DNA of 64,000 nt from Branchipolynoe longqiensis (lineage: Eukaryota > Annelida > Polychaeta > Phyllodocida > Polynoidae), in NCBI GenBank assembly GCA_030323885.1, contig CM059199.1:38138590-38202589 (forward strand). The letters run 5' to 3'. The notes under the pieces were generated by a model that saw only the letters and a program-made list of their open reading frames with translations, did no database searches and was not told where the DNA came from. Both the position numbers and the translations under genes were made by a program. Shown one piece after another: positions 32,054-43,213 of this stretch. The stretch's first letter is position 1; each line of letters starts with the position of its first letter.

Positions 32054-32602
32054 CAGGGATGAAAGATCTCCGCGATTTCGCGGATTTCCGGGATTTTTCC
32101 TGTAGCTATAAGTGTATACTAATACGCTGTTCAAACGCCGCAGCACTATAAGTGTATACTAATACGTTGTTTTACGCTGCATCACCATCAGCGTGTACTA
32201 ATATGTGGTGCAGATGCCACAGCTCTATCAGCGTATACTACTAATAAATGCTTCAAACGTGCAGCACTATCACTGTATCAGCCAGAGATGAAAGACCTCC
32301 GCGGTTTCGCGGATTTCCGGGATTTCTTATATCCACCGATCAATGTTAAACAAAATTCCAAAAGATGGGATGTATATAGGACAACAGTTCGGTGGTTCGA
32401 ATCCCGTTCTTATATGACCTTAGATGTAGTTAGAACATAAAACCTAAGCAAGAAATTGTTAGATATGGGCAATAATTCAGTCACAACAAGGCTTACTTCA
32501 GACCTGACTTCCTGTATTTTTCCGCGATTCCCTGACAATGCTAAACCTATGGGAGAATATCAGCATTTCCGCTTTTTTTCCCGGAGACCACTTTCATCCC
32601 TG
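32054..32602. mobile_element. H1 hAT-like element inside the 21-bp array
   Basis: CAGGGATGAAAGATCTCCGC at the left and GACCACTTTCATCCCTG at the right. CAGGGATG termini are frequent in hAT elements, but no clear 8-bp target duplication was found. A second left-like end (CAGAGATGAAAGACCTCCGC) lies at 32282. About four ~43-bp repeats (AGTGTATACTAATACG) occupy 32105-32280. A box B joined directly to a SINE 3' end lies at 32393-32445. Confidence 0.7.
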
Positions 32603-32625
32603 AAATTTAACTAGTTGATGGGAGT

Positions 32626-32930
32626 GGGACGTAGCTCGGGTAGTAGGATGTCCACTGTGAAGGTGTGGGTCATCCGATCGATCCTGCTCAGTGGACCCAT
32701 TTGCAGTTTGGGCTATTTTCCATTCCAACCAGTGGTCCACAACGCATGTGACGTGTGCTGTCCTGTCTGTGAGAAAGTGCATATAAAAGTCCCCCTGCTG
32801 CTTATCGGAAAGAGTAGCCTATGTGATGGCAGCAAGTTTCCTACAAAGAAATATGCCAGAATGACCATATATTTGGCGTGCAATAGCCGGTGATAAAAAT
32901 CAATGTGCTCTAGAGGTGTTGTTAAATAAA
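32626..32930 (+). mobile_element. SINE-II copy
   Basis: tRNA-like start GGGACGTAGCTCGGGTAGTA, GATCGATCC-type box B, then GGGCTATTTTCCATTCCAAC, GTGCTGTCCTGTCTGTGAGA and a GTTGTTAAATAAA end. I recall this organisation as common in mollusc genomes; family name not asserted. Confidence 0.85.
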
Positions 32931-33357
32931 AGATGATTGACCACTTGTTTAAACTAGTTGATGTGTTGCATTAACTAGTTGATGTGTTGCATTAACTAGT
33001 TGATGTATTGCGTTAACTAGCTAATGTGGTGTATTAACTAGTTGATGTATTGAGCTAACTAGTTGATGTGTTTCGTTAACCAGTAGTACTAGTAGTACTA
33101 GTAGTACATGTGTTTTATCAACCAGTTGATGTGTTTCATTATCTCGTTGATGTGTTTCATTATCTAGTTGATGTGTTACATTAACTGGTTGATGTGCTAC
33201 ATTAACTAGTTAATATATTGAATTAACTAGTTAATATATTTCATTAACTAGTTAATATATTTAATTAACGTGCTTTAGTTAATCGCTTCTCCCGCCCCCT
33301 GTGCAGATAAATGATAGTCTATCTTGGTTCTCCACATTAACAAACAAACGCGGGCGG

Positions 33358-33622
33358 AATCCTCACGGTTGGTTGTTTGTTGGAGTTTTATGTCCTCGCA
33401 ACATATAAGGTCATATCAGGACGTGTACCGACTTGTGACAGTGCACACTGATGGCGACTTCATAGTGATGCCCCACTGAGAGACTTGGGCCCCCCAACAC
33501 CATAACCTAATATCCCACTCAGTCACATTATCCTGACACTGAACCGACCAGTCCTTACCCTATCCTAATAGTAATAATGCCGATCGCCTACTAGGAAGCG
33601 ACACGTATCAATTTCTTAGTCA
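33358..33622 (-). mobile_element. SINE-L, headless
   Basis: Reverse body with TTTTATGTCCTCGCAACATA and core AGTCACATTATCCTGACACT; truncated before the head. Same subfamily as the reverse member at 27590. Confidence 0.85.
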
Positions 33623-33634
33623 TGAATGTTCATT

Positions 33635-33990
33635 CTGCTGGTGCTGGTGGTGCTGCTGCTTGTGCTGCTGCTGGTACTGCCGTTGCTGGTGCTACTGTCG
33701 CTGCTGCGTTGGTGCTGGTTGTGGTGCTGCTGTGGTGCTGCTACTGCTGCTGGTCGTGGTGCTGGTTCTGGTGTTGCTGGTCGTGGTGCTGCTGGTCGTG
33801 GTCTTGGTGGTGCTGTTGGTGGTGCTGCTGGTGCTGCCGCTGGTGGTAGTGCTGGTCGTGGTGCTGCTGGTGTTGCTGCTGGTCGTGGTGCTGGTCATGG
33901 TGCTGGTCGTGGTGCTGCTGCTGGTCGTGCTGCTGCTTCTAGTGTTGCTGGCTGTGGTGATGGTGCTGCTGAGGCTGCTGCTAATGCTGG
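33635..33990 (+). repeat. Compound (GCTGGT)n/(GTGCTGCTG)n array
   Basis: TGCTGGTCGTGGTGCTG units. A frame with Gly/Ala/Arg repeats (33626-34027) is open only because the repeat has trinucleotide character. Confidence 0.9.
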
Positions 33991-34099
33991 TCTCACTGGT
34001 ACTGCGCGTTTGCAGCACCTATTCTAACACTAACAGACGCCTTTACCGTCCCTCCGACCAGCGTCCCAAATTGACCACTGCTCGGTGCCCACTCCGGAG

Positions 34100-34236
34100 G
34101 TCGCCATGGCAACGGTCGGCGTGGCGTCCTGAAAGGTGCCCTTTATTTTTTGTTGTGGGTCTTATTGTGTCGACTAACGGACGTGTGATGAAGGACTGCG
34201 TGTACTCAGTGAGCGAGGCATGGTTACCAGGGCAAC
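34100..34236. promoter_or_regulatory. Two RFX X-box-like motifs
   Basis: GTCGCCATGGCAAC (34100-34113) and GTTACCAGGGCAAC (34223-34236) fit the GTYNCCNNGGNAAC consensus of RFX factors, which regulate ciliary genes in animals. Site function is inferred. Confidence 0.4.
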
Positions 34237-34240
34237 ATGG

Positions 34241-34685
34241 AATATAGATGTGTACTGGCCGCTGTAGACTGACAGTGATGGTAGCACTGAGATGTGTGTA
34301 GTGGTGGTGTGTGGGGGGGGGGGGGGGAGGAGTACAATAGGTAAATGTGTGAATGTGTTGGTCTTAGAATAAAAAGGGCGGAAATCGGATTGTACTTTGA
34401 ACACATTTAAGTTATTTGTATTAGTATTACTACCTTTACTTAATTATTAATGGTATGTTTATATGATTTCCAGTATTACATGACTATTATTATTGTTATT
34501 GCAAATGTATTTAAATAATAAATGATAGTACACGTAGCCTTTTGTTTTCCTATTAAATTTAGATTATTATATTGAGTACTGCACTTGTGTAGTCAATGCA
34601 ATAATAATGCAGATTTAATAGGACAATCTTACTAGAACTGTAGCATGAGCCATTTTAAGGTGCTTTTCTAAATTACACTCATGCT
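34241..34685. other. Unassigned AT-rich stretch with G-run
   Basis: G-run 34312-34328; otherwise AT-rich without recognised elements. Confidence 0.5.
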
Positions 34686-34689
34686 ATTT

Positions 34690-35280
34690 TATTGCATTAT
34701 TATCGTTATTATTGCATATATTACTACTCTATATATATATATGACTACTACATCTTTTATTACTAGTAGTAGTAATACATATATTATTACTAGTGTATTG
34801 ACTATGACTACTACATTTACTGTTATTATAATGTCTACAATTGCTACTACACCCACTATTGCTACTCTTACTACTACATATGTTATTAGTATTATATCTA
34901 CTCTCATATCTACATATATTATTACTACTACATATAATATTAATATGATATATACTTTCACTACTACATCTACTATTACTACTACATATATTGTTACTAC
35001 TATACCTATATTACATCTATTCTTACTATATTCATTGTGACCACACCATGTTTAATATTACTGCCATTAGATGTATTATACATACTATTACTACCACATC
35101 CACTAATACTGTTACTGCATCTGGTACCACTACATCTACTATTATTAATATATATACTATTAGTACTATTTATCTAATTATACTACTAGACCTACTGTTA
35201 CTAGAAGGAGAATGCCTACTTACTACAAGGCTAGTTTTACTAAAATAGCATCATTACTATTAATAATAATAATAAGTATT
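34690..35280 (+). repeat. Degenerate (ACTATT)n/(ACTACA)n trinucleotide array
   Basis: Nearly 600 bp of TACTACATATATTATTACTA-type repeats with 3-bp character. Thr/Ile/Tyr-rich frames are compositional. Confidence 0.9.
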
Positions 35281-35500
35281 ATTATTATTACTGCAACATT
35301 TACGTGGCTTGACAGGTGCATGTGAATATTCTGCATAAATCCTACTCGTGACGTAGATTCATCAAACAACTGCATAAACATTAAACTGACCTTTTCCTCT
35401 GTTTCTTTTCTAGGTAAGTACGAGTTGAAATCGCTGTCTACTACCCGGTGGGTGAATCAGATAAGTCTGCAGACTTTGAAATAATTGTACATTTGTTTAA

Positions 35501-35644
35501 TGCTTGCTTTTGGGGGTGTTTGTAACCTTACGACGGTTACCGGCTGCAGAACTGCAGCAATATAGAAAGGCCCTGATAAATCAGTTCAATCGTTGGTTGA
35601 AGATTAATCTTCAGTAGGGATGGTTGTAGAAGCTGGGGATGTCC
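35501..35644 (+). repeat. Dispersed repeat R2 (copy 1)
   Basis: TGCTTGCTTTTGGGGGTGTT, AACCTTACGACGGTTACCGG, the perfect palindrome TGAAGATTAATCTTCA (35598-35613) and GAAGCTGGGGA appear in inverted order at 61242-61380. Confidence 0.85.
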
Positions 35645-36140
35645 GTACAACATTCAAAACGCCAATCTCCCCAGTCCAGCAGTAGCAGAGCACTCATATC
35701 CAGTCGACAGCAGCAAGGGTTTAGGAGGAAGGGACGGGTAAAGGTGGGTCCAGCGGTTCCAGCAACAAGAACATAGCGAGAGAAACGATAAGGTAAAGGG
35801 CCCCACCCAAGCCCCACCCAAGCCCCACCCCTGATCAAGGGGAGAAGTAAGCCCAGGAGAAAACAAAAAGGGTAGAGTATAGGAAAGAGAAATGAGGAGA
35901 GTTGAGTCAAAGGACCGTGTCGATTTGCTCTATGGTGACCAGTGGGCAAGCCAAAGACACAGGCAGAGTAAGAGTAGAAAGTGAAATGCTGGCAGGCTCC
36001 CCCTCCTGGAACTCTTTTCAGACATAATCAAGGAGGAGCATGGCCAGCAGAGAGGAGATAGAGAGAGGTGTGGATGAAGTGCGGTCCACATAGCAAGTGG
36101 ATTTGTTCAACAAATGGGGGGCTATTTATATGGGTATTCC
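35645..36140. other. Unassigned stretch, possible coding relic
   Basis: Mixed composition unlike its neighbours. GCCCCACCCAAGCCCCACCC is a short duplication. Frames are broken by stops; no protein recognised. Confidence 0.4.
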
Positions 36141-36142
36141 CA

Positions 36143-36204
36143 GTTCCGCTGGTCCCTCAGCAAGGACTGAAGCTGTGACCCAGCATGGCAGGTCACAGCT
36201 TCAG
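36143..36204. other. Conserved hairpin motif, copy 2
   Basis: GTTCCGCTGGTCCCTCAG followed by a hairpin (36167-36204) with a perfect 14-bp stem CTGAAGCTGTGACC/GGTCACAGCTTCAG and a 10-base loop. Compare 22464-22526. The inner bases differ but the pairing is kept. Confidence 0.65.
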
Positions 36205-36434
36205 CAGAGGTGGTGAATACACATACACAAAATGGTATTTTATTTAATGTAAATATTTGCTCAGAATAAAAGTCACTCCAATCTATATTAGAAACAAATA
36301 TATGCCAATAATCCTGCCACGTTTCGCCACCAGGAGGCATGTTTTGATAGGTGCAAAGTGAGTTTAAAATGATGGGTTCCAAAGTGAAGGATTTGGTTGG
36401 GAGGGGCACCAACTCCAACTACCGGGGTGTGTGC

Positions 36435-36602
36435 TTAAAGTTACATAGTCTGATGGTTTTGAATTTCTCTCATTTTCTGAGATAAGCATATTAGGTTGTT
36501 CATTATAATCTACCTTACTTTAGTTTGAAGTAACTTTTATCTTAAATCGCTAACTTTTGAGATATTTGAAATGGAAACATGCTAAATAAATTTTGGCAAG
36601 CT
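36435..36602 (+). mobile_element. M1 MITE, left half
   Basis: TTAAAGTTACATAGTCTGAT through AAATTTTGGCAAGCTG; the right half is missing. Confidence 0.85.
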
Positions 36603-36910
36603 GCACACTGTAGCCGCCACTCACTGTACCGCTATATGTATGCCCTGTCGCCATCTGTACAATAAGAGCACTTCCACTTATTATCGAAGACAAAAGAAGC
36701 TACATCAATGCAATGCTGTTTAAGAAGCTACAACAATACATGCATGTTTACTGTCCCCAGCCTCATCCCTCCCCTACACACATACATAAAAACAAGCTCT
36801 CACTGACACTCACCCACTTTCCTCAATGGTGGATGCATAATTCATGTTCAGGGGCCTCACAACCAGGCCGGATAATCCCCGATTAGTGCTGCTGTTAGGG
36901 ATGTCAGTGT
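36603..36910. other. Unassigned stretch
   Basis: AGAAGCTACA occurs twice (36696, 36722). No coding signal. Confidence 0.4.
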
Positions 36911-37160
36911 GTGCGCGTGTGCGCGTGTGTGAGATGGGGGATCTGTTGTGCATGTGTGTGGGGGAGGGGGTATGTGTCGTTCATGTGTGTGTGGGGAGGG
37001 TATGTGTTGTGCATGTGTGATGGGGGTATGTGTTGTGCATGTATGTGGGGGGAGGGGTATGTGTTGCGCATGCGTGTGTGTGGGGGGGGGGGGGGTATGT
37101 GTTGAGCGTGTGTGTATGTGTGTGTGTGTTGGGGGGGGGGGGGTATGTGTTGTGCATTGT
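36911..37160 (+). repeat. GT/G-rich ~34-bp minisatellite
   Basis: GGTATGTGTTGTGCATGTG recurs about seven times, separated by GTGTGTGGGGGGAGG stretches; two TG-run to G-run junctions (37068-37094 and 37112-37142). Confidence 0.9.
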
Positions 37161-37255
37161 ATGGTTAAGATTGATTATATACAGAGAGTAGTAATTATTC
37201 AATCAATCATCTGCTGCTTTCTGATTAAAAACAACTGGACAATGCATTTAATATA

Positions 37256-37285
<30 letters not shown>
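37256..37285 (+). repeat. Poly(C)-(CA)n microsatellite
   Basis: About 16 C followed by about 7 CA units. Confidence 0.95.
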
Positions 37286-37287
<2 letters not shown>

Positions 37288-37699
37288 ATAGGGCATGGCC
37301 TTTGTTGACAACATGACGTTAAGCCGTCACCAGTCAATCAATCAATCAAGCTTTGCCTAAGCGGCTGGATCCAATTAGTCCTGCCGGATATTCCGGGTGT
37401 CGTGGGTAATGTTATATCTATGAGTTCCCGATTCAAGTCGTGTACACTCTCTGAATGCTCACACTAATGGCCCAAGACCGATAATAATAAGAAGAACATT
37501 AAACAAAACTGTAATATAGGAAAATATAAGCGTATCAATAAATAATCAATAATTTAGAAAATTTTAAAAATGTTCCCACAAAAATTGAAGATGTCAAAAA
37601 TGCAAAAATCTCAAGAAATATTTGTTAAATGGTATTGCTGTACTCTTTCATTCCGTCCACTAAATATGTTTTTTATTTTTCATCTGATGATTCTGTGAT
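37286..37699. other. Unassigned stretch with tRNA-like phrase
   Basis: CAATCAATCAATCAA at 37335, then CCTAAGCGGCTGGATCC, a box A-like phrase, and GTTCCCGATTCAAGTC about 60 bases later. Possibly an old SINE, too degraded to delimit. Confidence 0.4.
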
Positions 37700-38006
37700 G
37701 ATATGATCATCTAAGGTCATCTGGATGGGTACCAACTTGTGACAGTTCACACTCATGGTGACTTTACAGTGCTGTCCCACTGGTAGACCAGGCTGTCGGT
37801 ATCATGATCCAACAATATCCCACACCATCACATCATCCTGATACTGACCAATACTTGTCCTATCCTATTAATTCAGAGCGCCAGGCTAGGTAGTAGTAGC
37901 AGGTATCAATTTTATAAGCCATCAGTTTGACTCGGCTAGAATTCAAATACCCGATGTTCCGCACAGGAAGCCTGCGCTCTACCGATTCGGCCACCGCGTC
38001 CGAATG
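37700..38006 (-). mobile_element. SINE-L, head B, tail lost
   Basis: Reverse strand: CGGACGCGGTGGCCGAATCG, GTAGAGCGCAGGCTTCC, box B region GTATTTGAATTC (decayed), middle, core and CAAGTTGGTACCCATCC. Confidence 0.88.
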
Positions 38007-38039
38007 ATGGCGTTAGCTGTGTAGTTCCAGGTGCATCCG

Positions 38040-38150
38040 CTAGGGGGACGAGTGTCTGTGAGTGAGTGAGTGAGTGAGGTAGTGAGTGAGTGAGTGAGTG
38101 AGTGAGGGCGTGTGTCAGTGAAGGTGTGTGACTGTGAGTGAGTGGTTCGC
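38040..38150 (+). repeat. (GAGT)n microsatellite
   Basis: GTGAGTGAGTGAGTGAG runs with one break. Confidence 0.93.
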
Positions 38151-38752
38151 ACGAGCAGGCTCGTGCGTTCGGCTAAGACAAAAGGGAACAATTGGGGGGT
38201 TGTAGGGGGTGCGGATAATGTTGGGGGTGGGGGGGGGGGGGGGCTTTGGGTTTTCGTGGGGAGTGGGGTGTCAGACAGAGTGTGGGGAGAAACCACTAAG
38301 TGGCCGGCATGTATGAGTATGAACGGACAATGGTCAGCAGGAAAGCCCCCCCCCCCTCCACCTACCCCCAATCACATCCCCACCCGCCCTTCCCCCAGTA
38401 GAGTAGGCGTGTGGGTGGGAGAGGAGGTGGGTGTGAGTGGGGGTGAGAGAGGAGAGGGAAGTGTTTTGTAAAGGCCTAATCGATCACGAATCTAATAGCC
38501 ACTGTTAGTAGATGTCAACTGCGAGCCACGTAGACAAAGATCTGCTAGTATTAGTAGTAAATAGTGAGAATTCGTGTTGGTGGGTGTAATATATTATGTG
38601 CTGTGTAATTTCAGTGAGTATAGATAACAAAGCTATATTTATTATGTAGTGTCTATTTTGGTTACGTTGCGGTAAGCTACAACCATAGCGCCACCTGCAG
38701 TCACTTTCCTGTACCATCGTTGAATCAAAAGCAGTGATAATGATATGTGTAT
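38151..38752. other. Unassigned G-rich then AT-rich stretch
   Basis: G-run 38226-38242 and C-run 38347-38357; the rest unassigned. Confidence 0.45.
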
Positions 38753-38890
38753 GTTATGTGATGTATAAAGTATTATGCGTGTGTAAAGATACGGAAGGGA
38801 ATATTACTTATTATTATGATTATTGTTATACTCTATAACATGCAACACTGTACCGGTGCCGCCATCTCGGGCCACCTCTCCCCGACCGGA
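38753..38890 (+). repeat. Dispersed repeat R1 (copy 2)
   Basis: ATGTGATGTATAAAGTATTA, GATACGGAAGGGAATATTAC and GCCGCCATCTCGGGCC parallel 4015-4150. Confidence 0.6.
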
Positions 38891-38902
38891 TGTTGACCAT
38901 GT

Positions 38903-39220
38903 TTTTGTTTGTTTGTTGTTGTTTTACGTTCTAGCAACATCTAAGGTCATCTCAGGATGGGTACCGACTTGTGACAGTGCGCACTTATGGTGACTTTATA
39001 GTGCTGCCCCAATGGGAGATCAGGTTGCTGGCACCATGACCCAAGATTCCACTCAATCACATTATCCTGACACTGAGCTAACCAGCCCTATAACAAAATT
39101 TTACTAATTCTGAGCACCAGGCTAGGTTGTGACAAGTATCAATTTTTGTAAGTATTTGGGCCAACTCGGTTGGGATTCAAAATCCCTATCTTCCGCACGA
39201 GAAGCCTGCGCTCTTCCGTT
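38903..39220 (-). mobile_element. SINE-L, head B
   Basis: Tail side GTTTGTTTGTTGTTGTTTTA, TACGTTCTAGCAACATCTAA; head side AAGAGCGCAGGCTTCTCGTG on the reverse strand. Head lacks its first ~15 bases. Confidence 0.9.
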
Positions 39221-39360
39221 GGAAGGGCTCTGTGACTGGTGTGAGAACTGTTGTTCTTATGCAATGAAACTAATCGTGGACTTTCTCTTTGTATTCTATT
39301 CTACTCGCACATTGAAATGTAGTTGTGGCTCTTGTCTGCTATAAGACTAGTAAGATTAAT

Positions 39361-41673
39361 GTGGCTGTCACACTACGACGACAAGGGGGTGACGACAGCC
39401 CGGCAAACTGGTATTTTATGAAATCAGGACGACATATGCAAATTCGGGCCGTATGGACGACAATTCGGAACACAGAGCCCGAACGACATCGGGACCACAG
39501 AAAGGGACGAACAGCGGACGACATGTCTGTGTGTCGTGTCTGTGTGTGTGTGACTCTGTGTCTTCTGTGTGTGGTCTCTATTGTGTTCTGTGTCTGTGTG
39601 TGTCTCTATGTGTGTTCCTGTGTGTCGGTGTCTAAATGTGGCTATGTGTGGTCTATTGTGTGTATGTGTCTATAGTGTGTCTATGTGTGTGTCTTATGTT
39701 GTGTGTCTGTCTATGATGTGTATATATGTATGTTATATGTGTGTATGTGTGTGTGTGTGTCTGGTGTGTGTGTGGTCCTGTTGTGTGTGTTTGTGTGTGT
39801 CTGTGTGTGGTATGTGTGTCTGTGTGTCTGTGTATATGTGTGGTGTGTCTGTGTGTCTGTGTATATGTGAGTGTGTCTGTGTATATGTGTGGGTCTGTGT
39901 GTGTATGTGTCTATGTGTGTGTGTCTGTGTGTGTGTGTCTGTGTGTGTGACTCTGTTCTCTGTGTGTGTGTCTCTATGATGTGTGTGTCCTGTGTCCTCT
40001 GTGTGTCTGTGTCTATGTGTGTGTCTCTGTGTGTGTCTCTCTCTGTTTCTGTGTGTTCTCTGAGAGTGAGAGTCAGAGGTGAGAGTGAGAGTCAGACTGA
40101 GAGTGAGAGTGAGAGTCAGACTGAGAGTGCGAGGTCCAGACTGAGAGTGAGAGTGCAGACTGAGAGTCAGAGTGAGAGTCTAGACTGACTGAGAGTCAGA
40201 GTCAGTCTGTGACTTCTGACTCTCCACTCTCAGTCTGACTCTCACTCTCAGTCTGACTCTCACTCCTCAGTCGCTGACTCTCACTCTCACTTCTGAGAGT
40301 GAGAGTGAGAGTCAGAGACTGAGAGTGAGAGTCAGACTGAGAGGACAGACTGAGAGTGAGAGTCAGACTGAGAGTCAGAGTAGCAGACTGAGAGTCAGAA
40401 GTCAGACTGAGAGACAGGACTGAGAGTGAGAGTGAGAGTCAGACTGAGAGTGAGAGTCAGACTGAGAGAGACAAGAGTCAGGCCACTCAGAGTGAGAGAC
40501 AGGACTGATAGTGAGGTCAGATCCGCGACTGGAGAGATCAGACCTGAGAGTGCGCGTCGAGAGTCAGAGTCACTGAGAGATGAAGTGAGAGTGAGAGTCA
40601 GACTGAGAGTCAGAGTGAGGGCACACACAGAGACACATTACATACACACACACATACACAGACACACACAGCAGAGGCACATACACACACACAGACACAT
40701 CATGATTCCACACACCAGACACACACATGGTCACAGACCACACACAGATACACAGATAAACAGACACACACACATACACACAGCCAGACACAGACACACA
40801 CACATAGACACACATATACACACACATAACACACATAGACACAGACACACACATATACATGATACAATATACACATATACACAGACACACACACAGACAC
40901 ACACACAACACCACACAGCGACACACACATAGACACACACACAGATACACACATAGACACCACATAGTACACACACAGACACAACACATAGACACATACA
41001 CACACATATACACAGACACACACATACACACACAAACACAGACACACATAGACACACATCATACACACACCAACAGACACACACATAACACACATACACA
41101 CAATAACATACCACACATAGACCCAGACCACCACAGACACACACAGACACCAAGACACACACACATATATACACACATATACACACACACAGACAACCAC
41201 ACATAGACACACGATCCACACTCATCAAGACACATAGACACACATATACAACTCACAGAGACACACAGAGACACCTCCTTACTACATGGAGAGAGAACAA
41301 CTACAGCGTAAACGACAAGACGCAGTGCCCAGTGCCGCCACAGGTGCTGCGCCCAGTGCGACAGTGCCGCAACAAGTTGCCCGCGACAGAAGTGCCCGCG
41401 ACAGTTGCCCGCGACAGTGCCACAACCTCCTGGCTGGTCGTCCGCTGTCCGGCCAAAGTTTTTCAACATGTCCAAAATCCCTCCTCCCCCCCCGCGAGCA
41501 ACTCGGCGACCCTCGAGAAATAGTGGAGAAACTACTACGGAGCTGGCCGCGGAGTGTGTCGCGGCGGCACTTTGGTGCGTCACCTGCGCGACACCTGCGC
41601 GACAATCAGCGACAAAGGGGAGTGGGTGTCGCAGGGCTGTCGCCGCTGCTTGTCGTCGTAGTGTGACAGCTAC
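39361..41673. mobile_element. D1 element: 2.3-kb unit with 25-bp terminal inverted repeats and mirrored microsatellite core
   Basis: GTGGCTGTCACACTACGACG... at 39361-39385 is repeated in inverse at 41649-41673 with one mismatch. Both subterminal zones carry many short CGACA/GCGACAG repeats (39380-39525 and 41305-41660), as expected for transposase-binding clusters. No transposase frame is visible. The superfamily is not assigned and a target duplication was not identified. Related CTGTCACATTA ends occur at 50204-50851. Confidence 0.8.
39526..41275. repeat. Mirror-symmetric microsatellite inside D1
   Basis: (GTGTGTCT)n at 39526-40060, (GAGAGTCAGACT)n at 40060-40200, a strand-switched CTCACTCTCAGTCTGA block at 40203-40290, (GAGAGTCAGACT)n again to 40620, then (AGACACAC)n to 41275. 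Left and right outer arrays are reverse complements, giving about 1.7 kb of potential foldback. An assembly artefact in repeats cannot be excluded. Confidence 0.9.
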
Positions 41674-41835
41674 ATAAGAGGGTTCTGGAGTACGTGGGGG
41701 CGGGTTTCTCTCATGTCCACTGAGGGTTGGTGAGGGGAGAGGTGGTCTACGAGGAGGGGGATTCACTTCTGTGCTGTTGACAGGCTGGACAAATGATAGC
41801 ATAGAGATTGCGGGGTGTTGGGCTGAGAGAGGTGA

Positions 41836-42042
41836 GGTTGGTTGGTTGTTTTATGTCCTGGCAACATATAAGTTCATATCGGCACGGTTATTGACTTGTG
41901 ACAATGCACACTCATGGCAAATTTATAGTCCTGCCCCACTGGGAGACCAGGATGCCAGCACCATGACCTGATATCCCACTCATTCACATTATCCTCACAC
42001 TGAGCCAACGAGTCTTTGGCCTATCCTAATGCTGAGCCCACT
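41836..42042 (-). mobile_element. SINE-L, headless
   Basis: GGTTGGTTGTTTTATGTCCT at the tail side, GACTTGTGACAATGCACACT, and CAGTGGGGCAGG on the reverse strand; ends at GGCTCAGCATTAGGATAG where a minisatellite begins. Confidence 0.88.
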
Positions 42043-42069
42043 TCCCATCATCCCGTCTTCCTTCCCTAC

Positions 42070-42640
42070 TGCCGTATCTTTATACCCGTCCCCACCCATA
42101 CCCTGGTTCTTCCCATACCCCTTCCTCCTATACCCCATATCTCTCCCATACCCCCTCCTCATATACCCCATATCTCTCCCATACCCCATCCTCCTATACC
42201 CCATATCTCTCCCATACCCCCTCCTCATATACCCCATATCTCTCCCATACCCCATCCTCATATAACCCAGATCTCTCCCATACCCCCTCCTCATATACCC
42301 CATATCTCTCCTGTACCCCCTCTTCCTATACCCCACATCTCTCCCATACCTCTTCCTCCCATACCCCCTCCTCCTATACCCCATATCTCCCTCATACCCC
42401 TCCTCACATAACCCATACCTCTCCCACACCCCCTCCTCCTATACCCCATATCTCTCCCATACCCCCTCCTCATATACCCCATATCTCTCCCATACCCCTA
42501 CTCCTAAAGTCCTATACCCCATATCTCGCCCATACCCCATCCTCCTATACCCCATATCTCTCCCATACCCCATCCTCCTATACCCCCATATCTCCCCCAT
42601 ACCCCCTCCTCCTATACCCCATATCTCTCCCATACCCCGC
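42070..42640 (+). repeat. 33-bp minisatellite (CCCATACCCC...ATATCTCT)n
   Basis: Repeats of CTCCCATACCCCCTCCTCAT + ATACCCCATATCT, about 17 units. Because 33 is 11 codons, a GYGRDMGYMRR peptide repeat stays open on the reverse strand. There is no start context or flanking coding sequence, so it is treated as repeat. Confidence 0.93.
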
Positions 42641-43213
42641 CCTTTCCTCCCGCACCACAGTCTCTTCGCTACCCCCGTATCCTCTCCCTCCCCCTTCCTC
42701 TCCTTCCACCTCCTCCTGACCTTCCTGCCTCCCCCCCCCCCCCCCCCACACCAACCAACCCACACACACATTACACATCCCCATGACCACTGCACACAGA
42801 CGACCAGGCATGCATGTCTGTGTGCTTTCTATGTTTGAATTATTCCAACTGAGTATCCCCGGGTGTCTCCGAGAGGCCTCCCCGGCTGCTGAGAATGCTA
42901 CGTCGCCCAGCCTGTTTTCCAGCAACCCCCGAGACCCGGTGACAAGGCGATACGGGCGGGGCGGGACGGCGGGGCGGGCGGGCGGGGACGCGGCCAGGTG
43001 ACGGACTTCTGTCGGACGGTGTGCGGGCATATTGTTCTCAATGTCCCTCTTGGCTCACAAGTTTGTTATATGTTATTTTCCTTCGGCACTTTGATGACCC
43101 CCTCCCCCTCCACACCTCCCTCTCCCCTCCACCCCCCTCCATTGCTATTTTTAATGAGATCTTTGTTGTACTGGAGGCTTACACCAAATATACTGGCAGG
43201 AATTCACTTGAGT
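42641..43213. other. Unassigned C-rich and CpG-rich stretch
   Basis: C-run 42728-42747; (GGGCG)n at 42953-42987. No gene supported. Confidence 0.45.

Larger units (their letters stand above)
31735..33290 (-). repeat. 21-bp minisatellite (ATTAACTAGTTGATGTGCTGC)n, split by two insertions
   Basis: Array segments at 31735-32053, a remnant at 32604-32622, and 32940-33290 share the ACTAGTTGATGTG unit. The H1 element and a SINE-II lie between. Segment 33081-33109 has a short (AGTAGTACT)n insertion. Confidence 0.93.

Noticed and set aside
31735..33290. CRISPR-like array
   Set aside because: The repeats are contiguous 21-bp units without unique spacers, and the DNA is eukaryotic.
33626..34027. Gly/Ala-rich structural protein
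   Set aside because: The frame is produced by GCTGGT/GTGCTG repeats, with several alternative frames equally open.
41995..42480. GYGRDMGYMRR repeat protein on the reverse strand
   Set aside because: The 33-bp minisatellite is a multiple of three. No signal peptide, unique flank or splice signals were seen.
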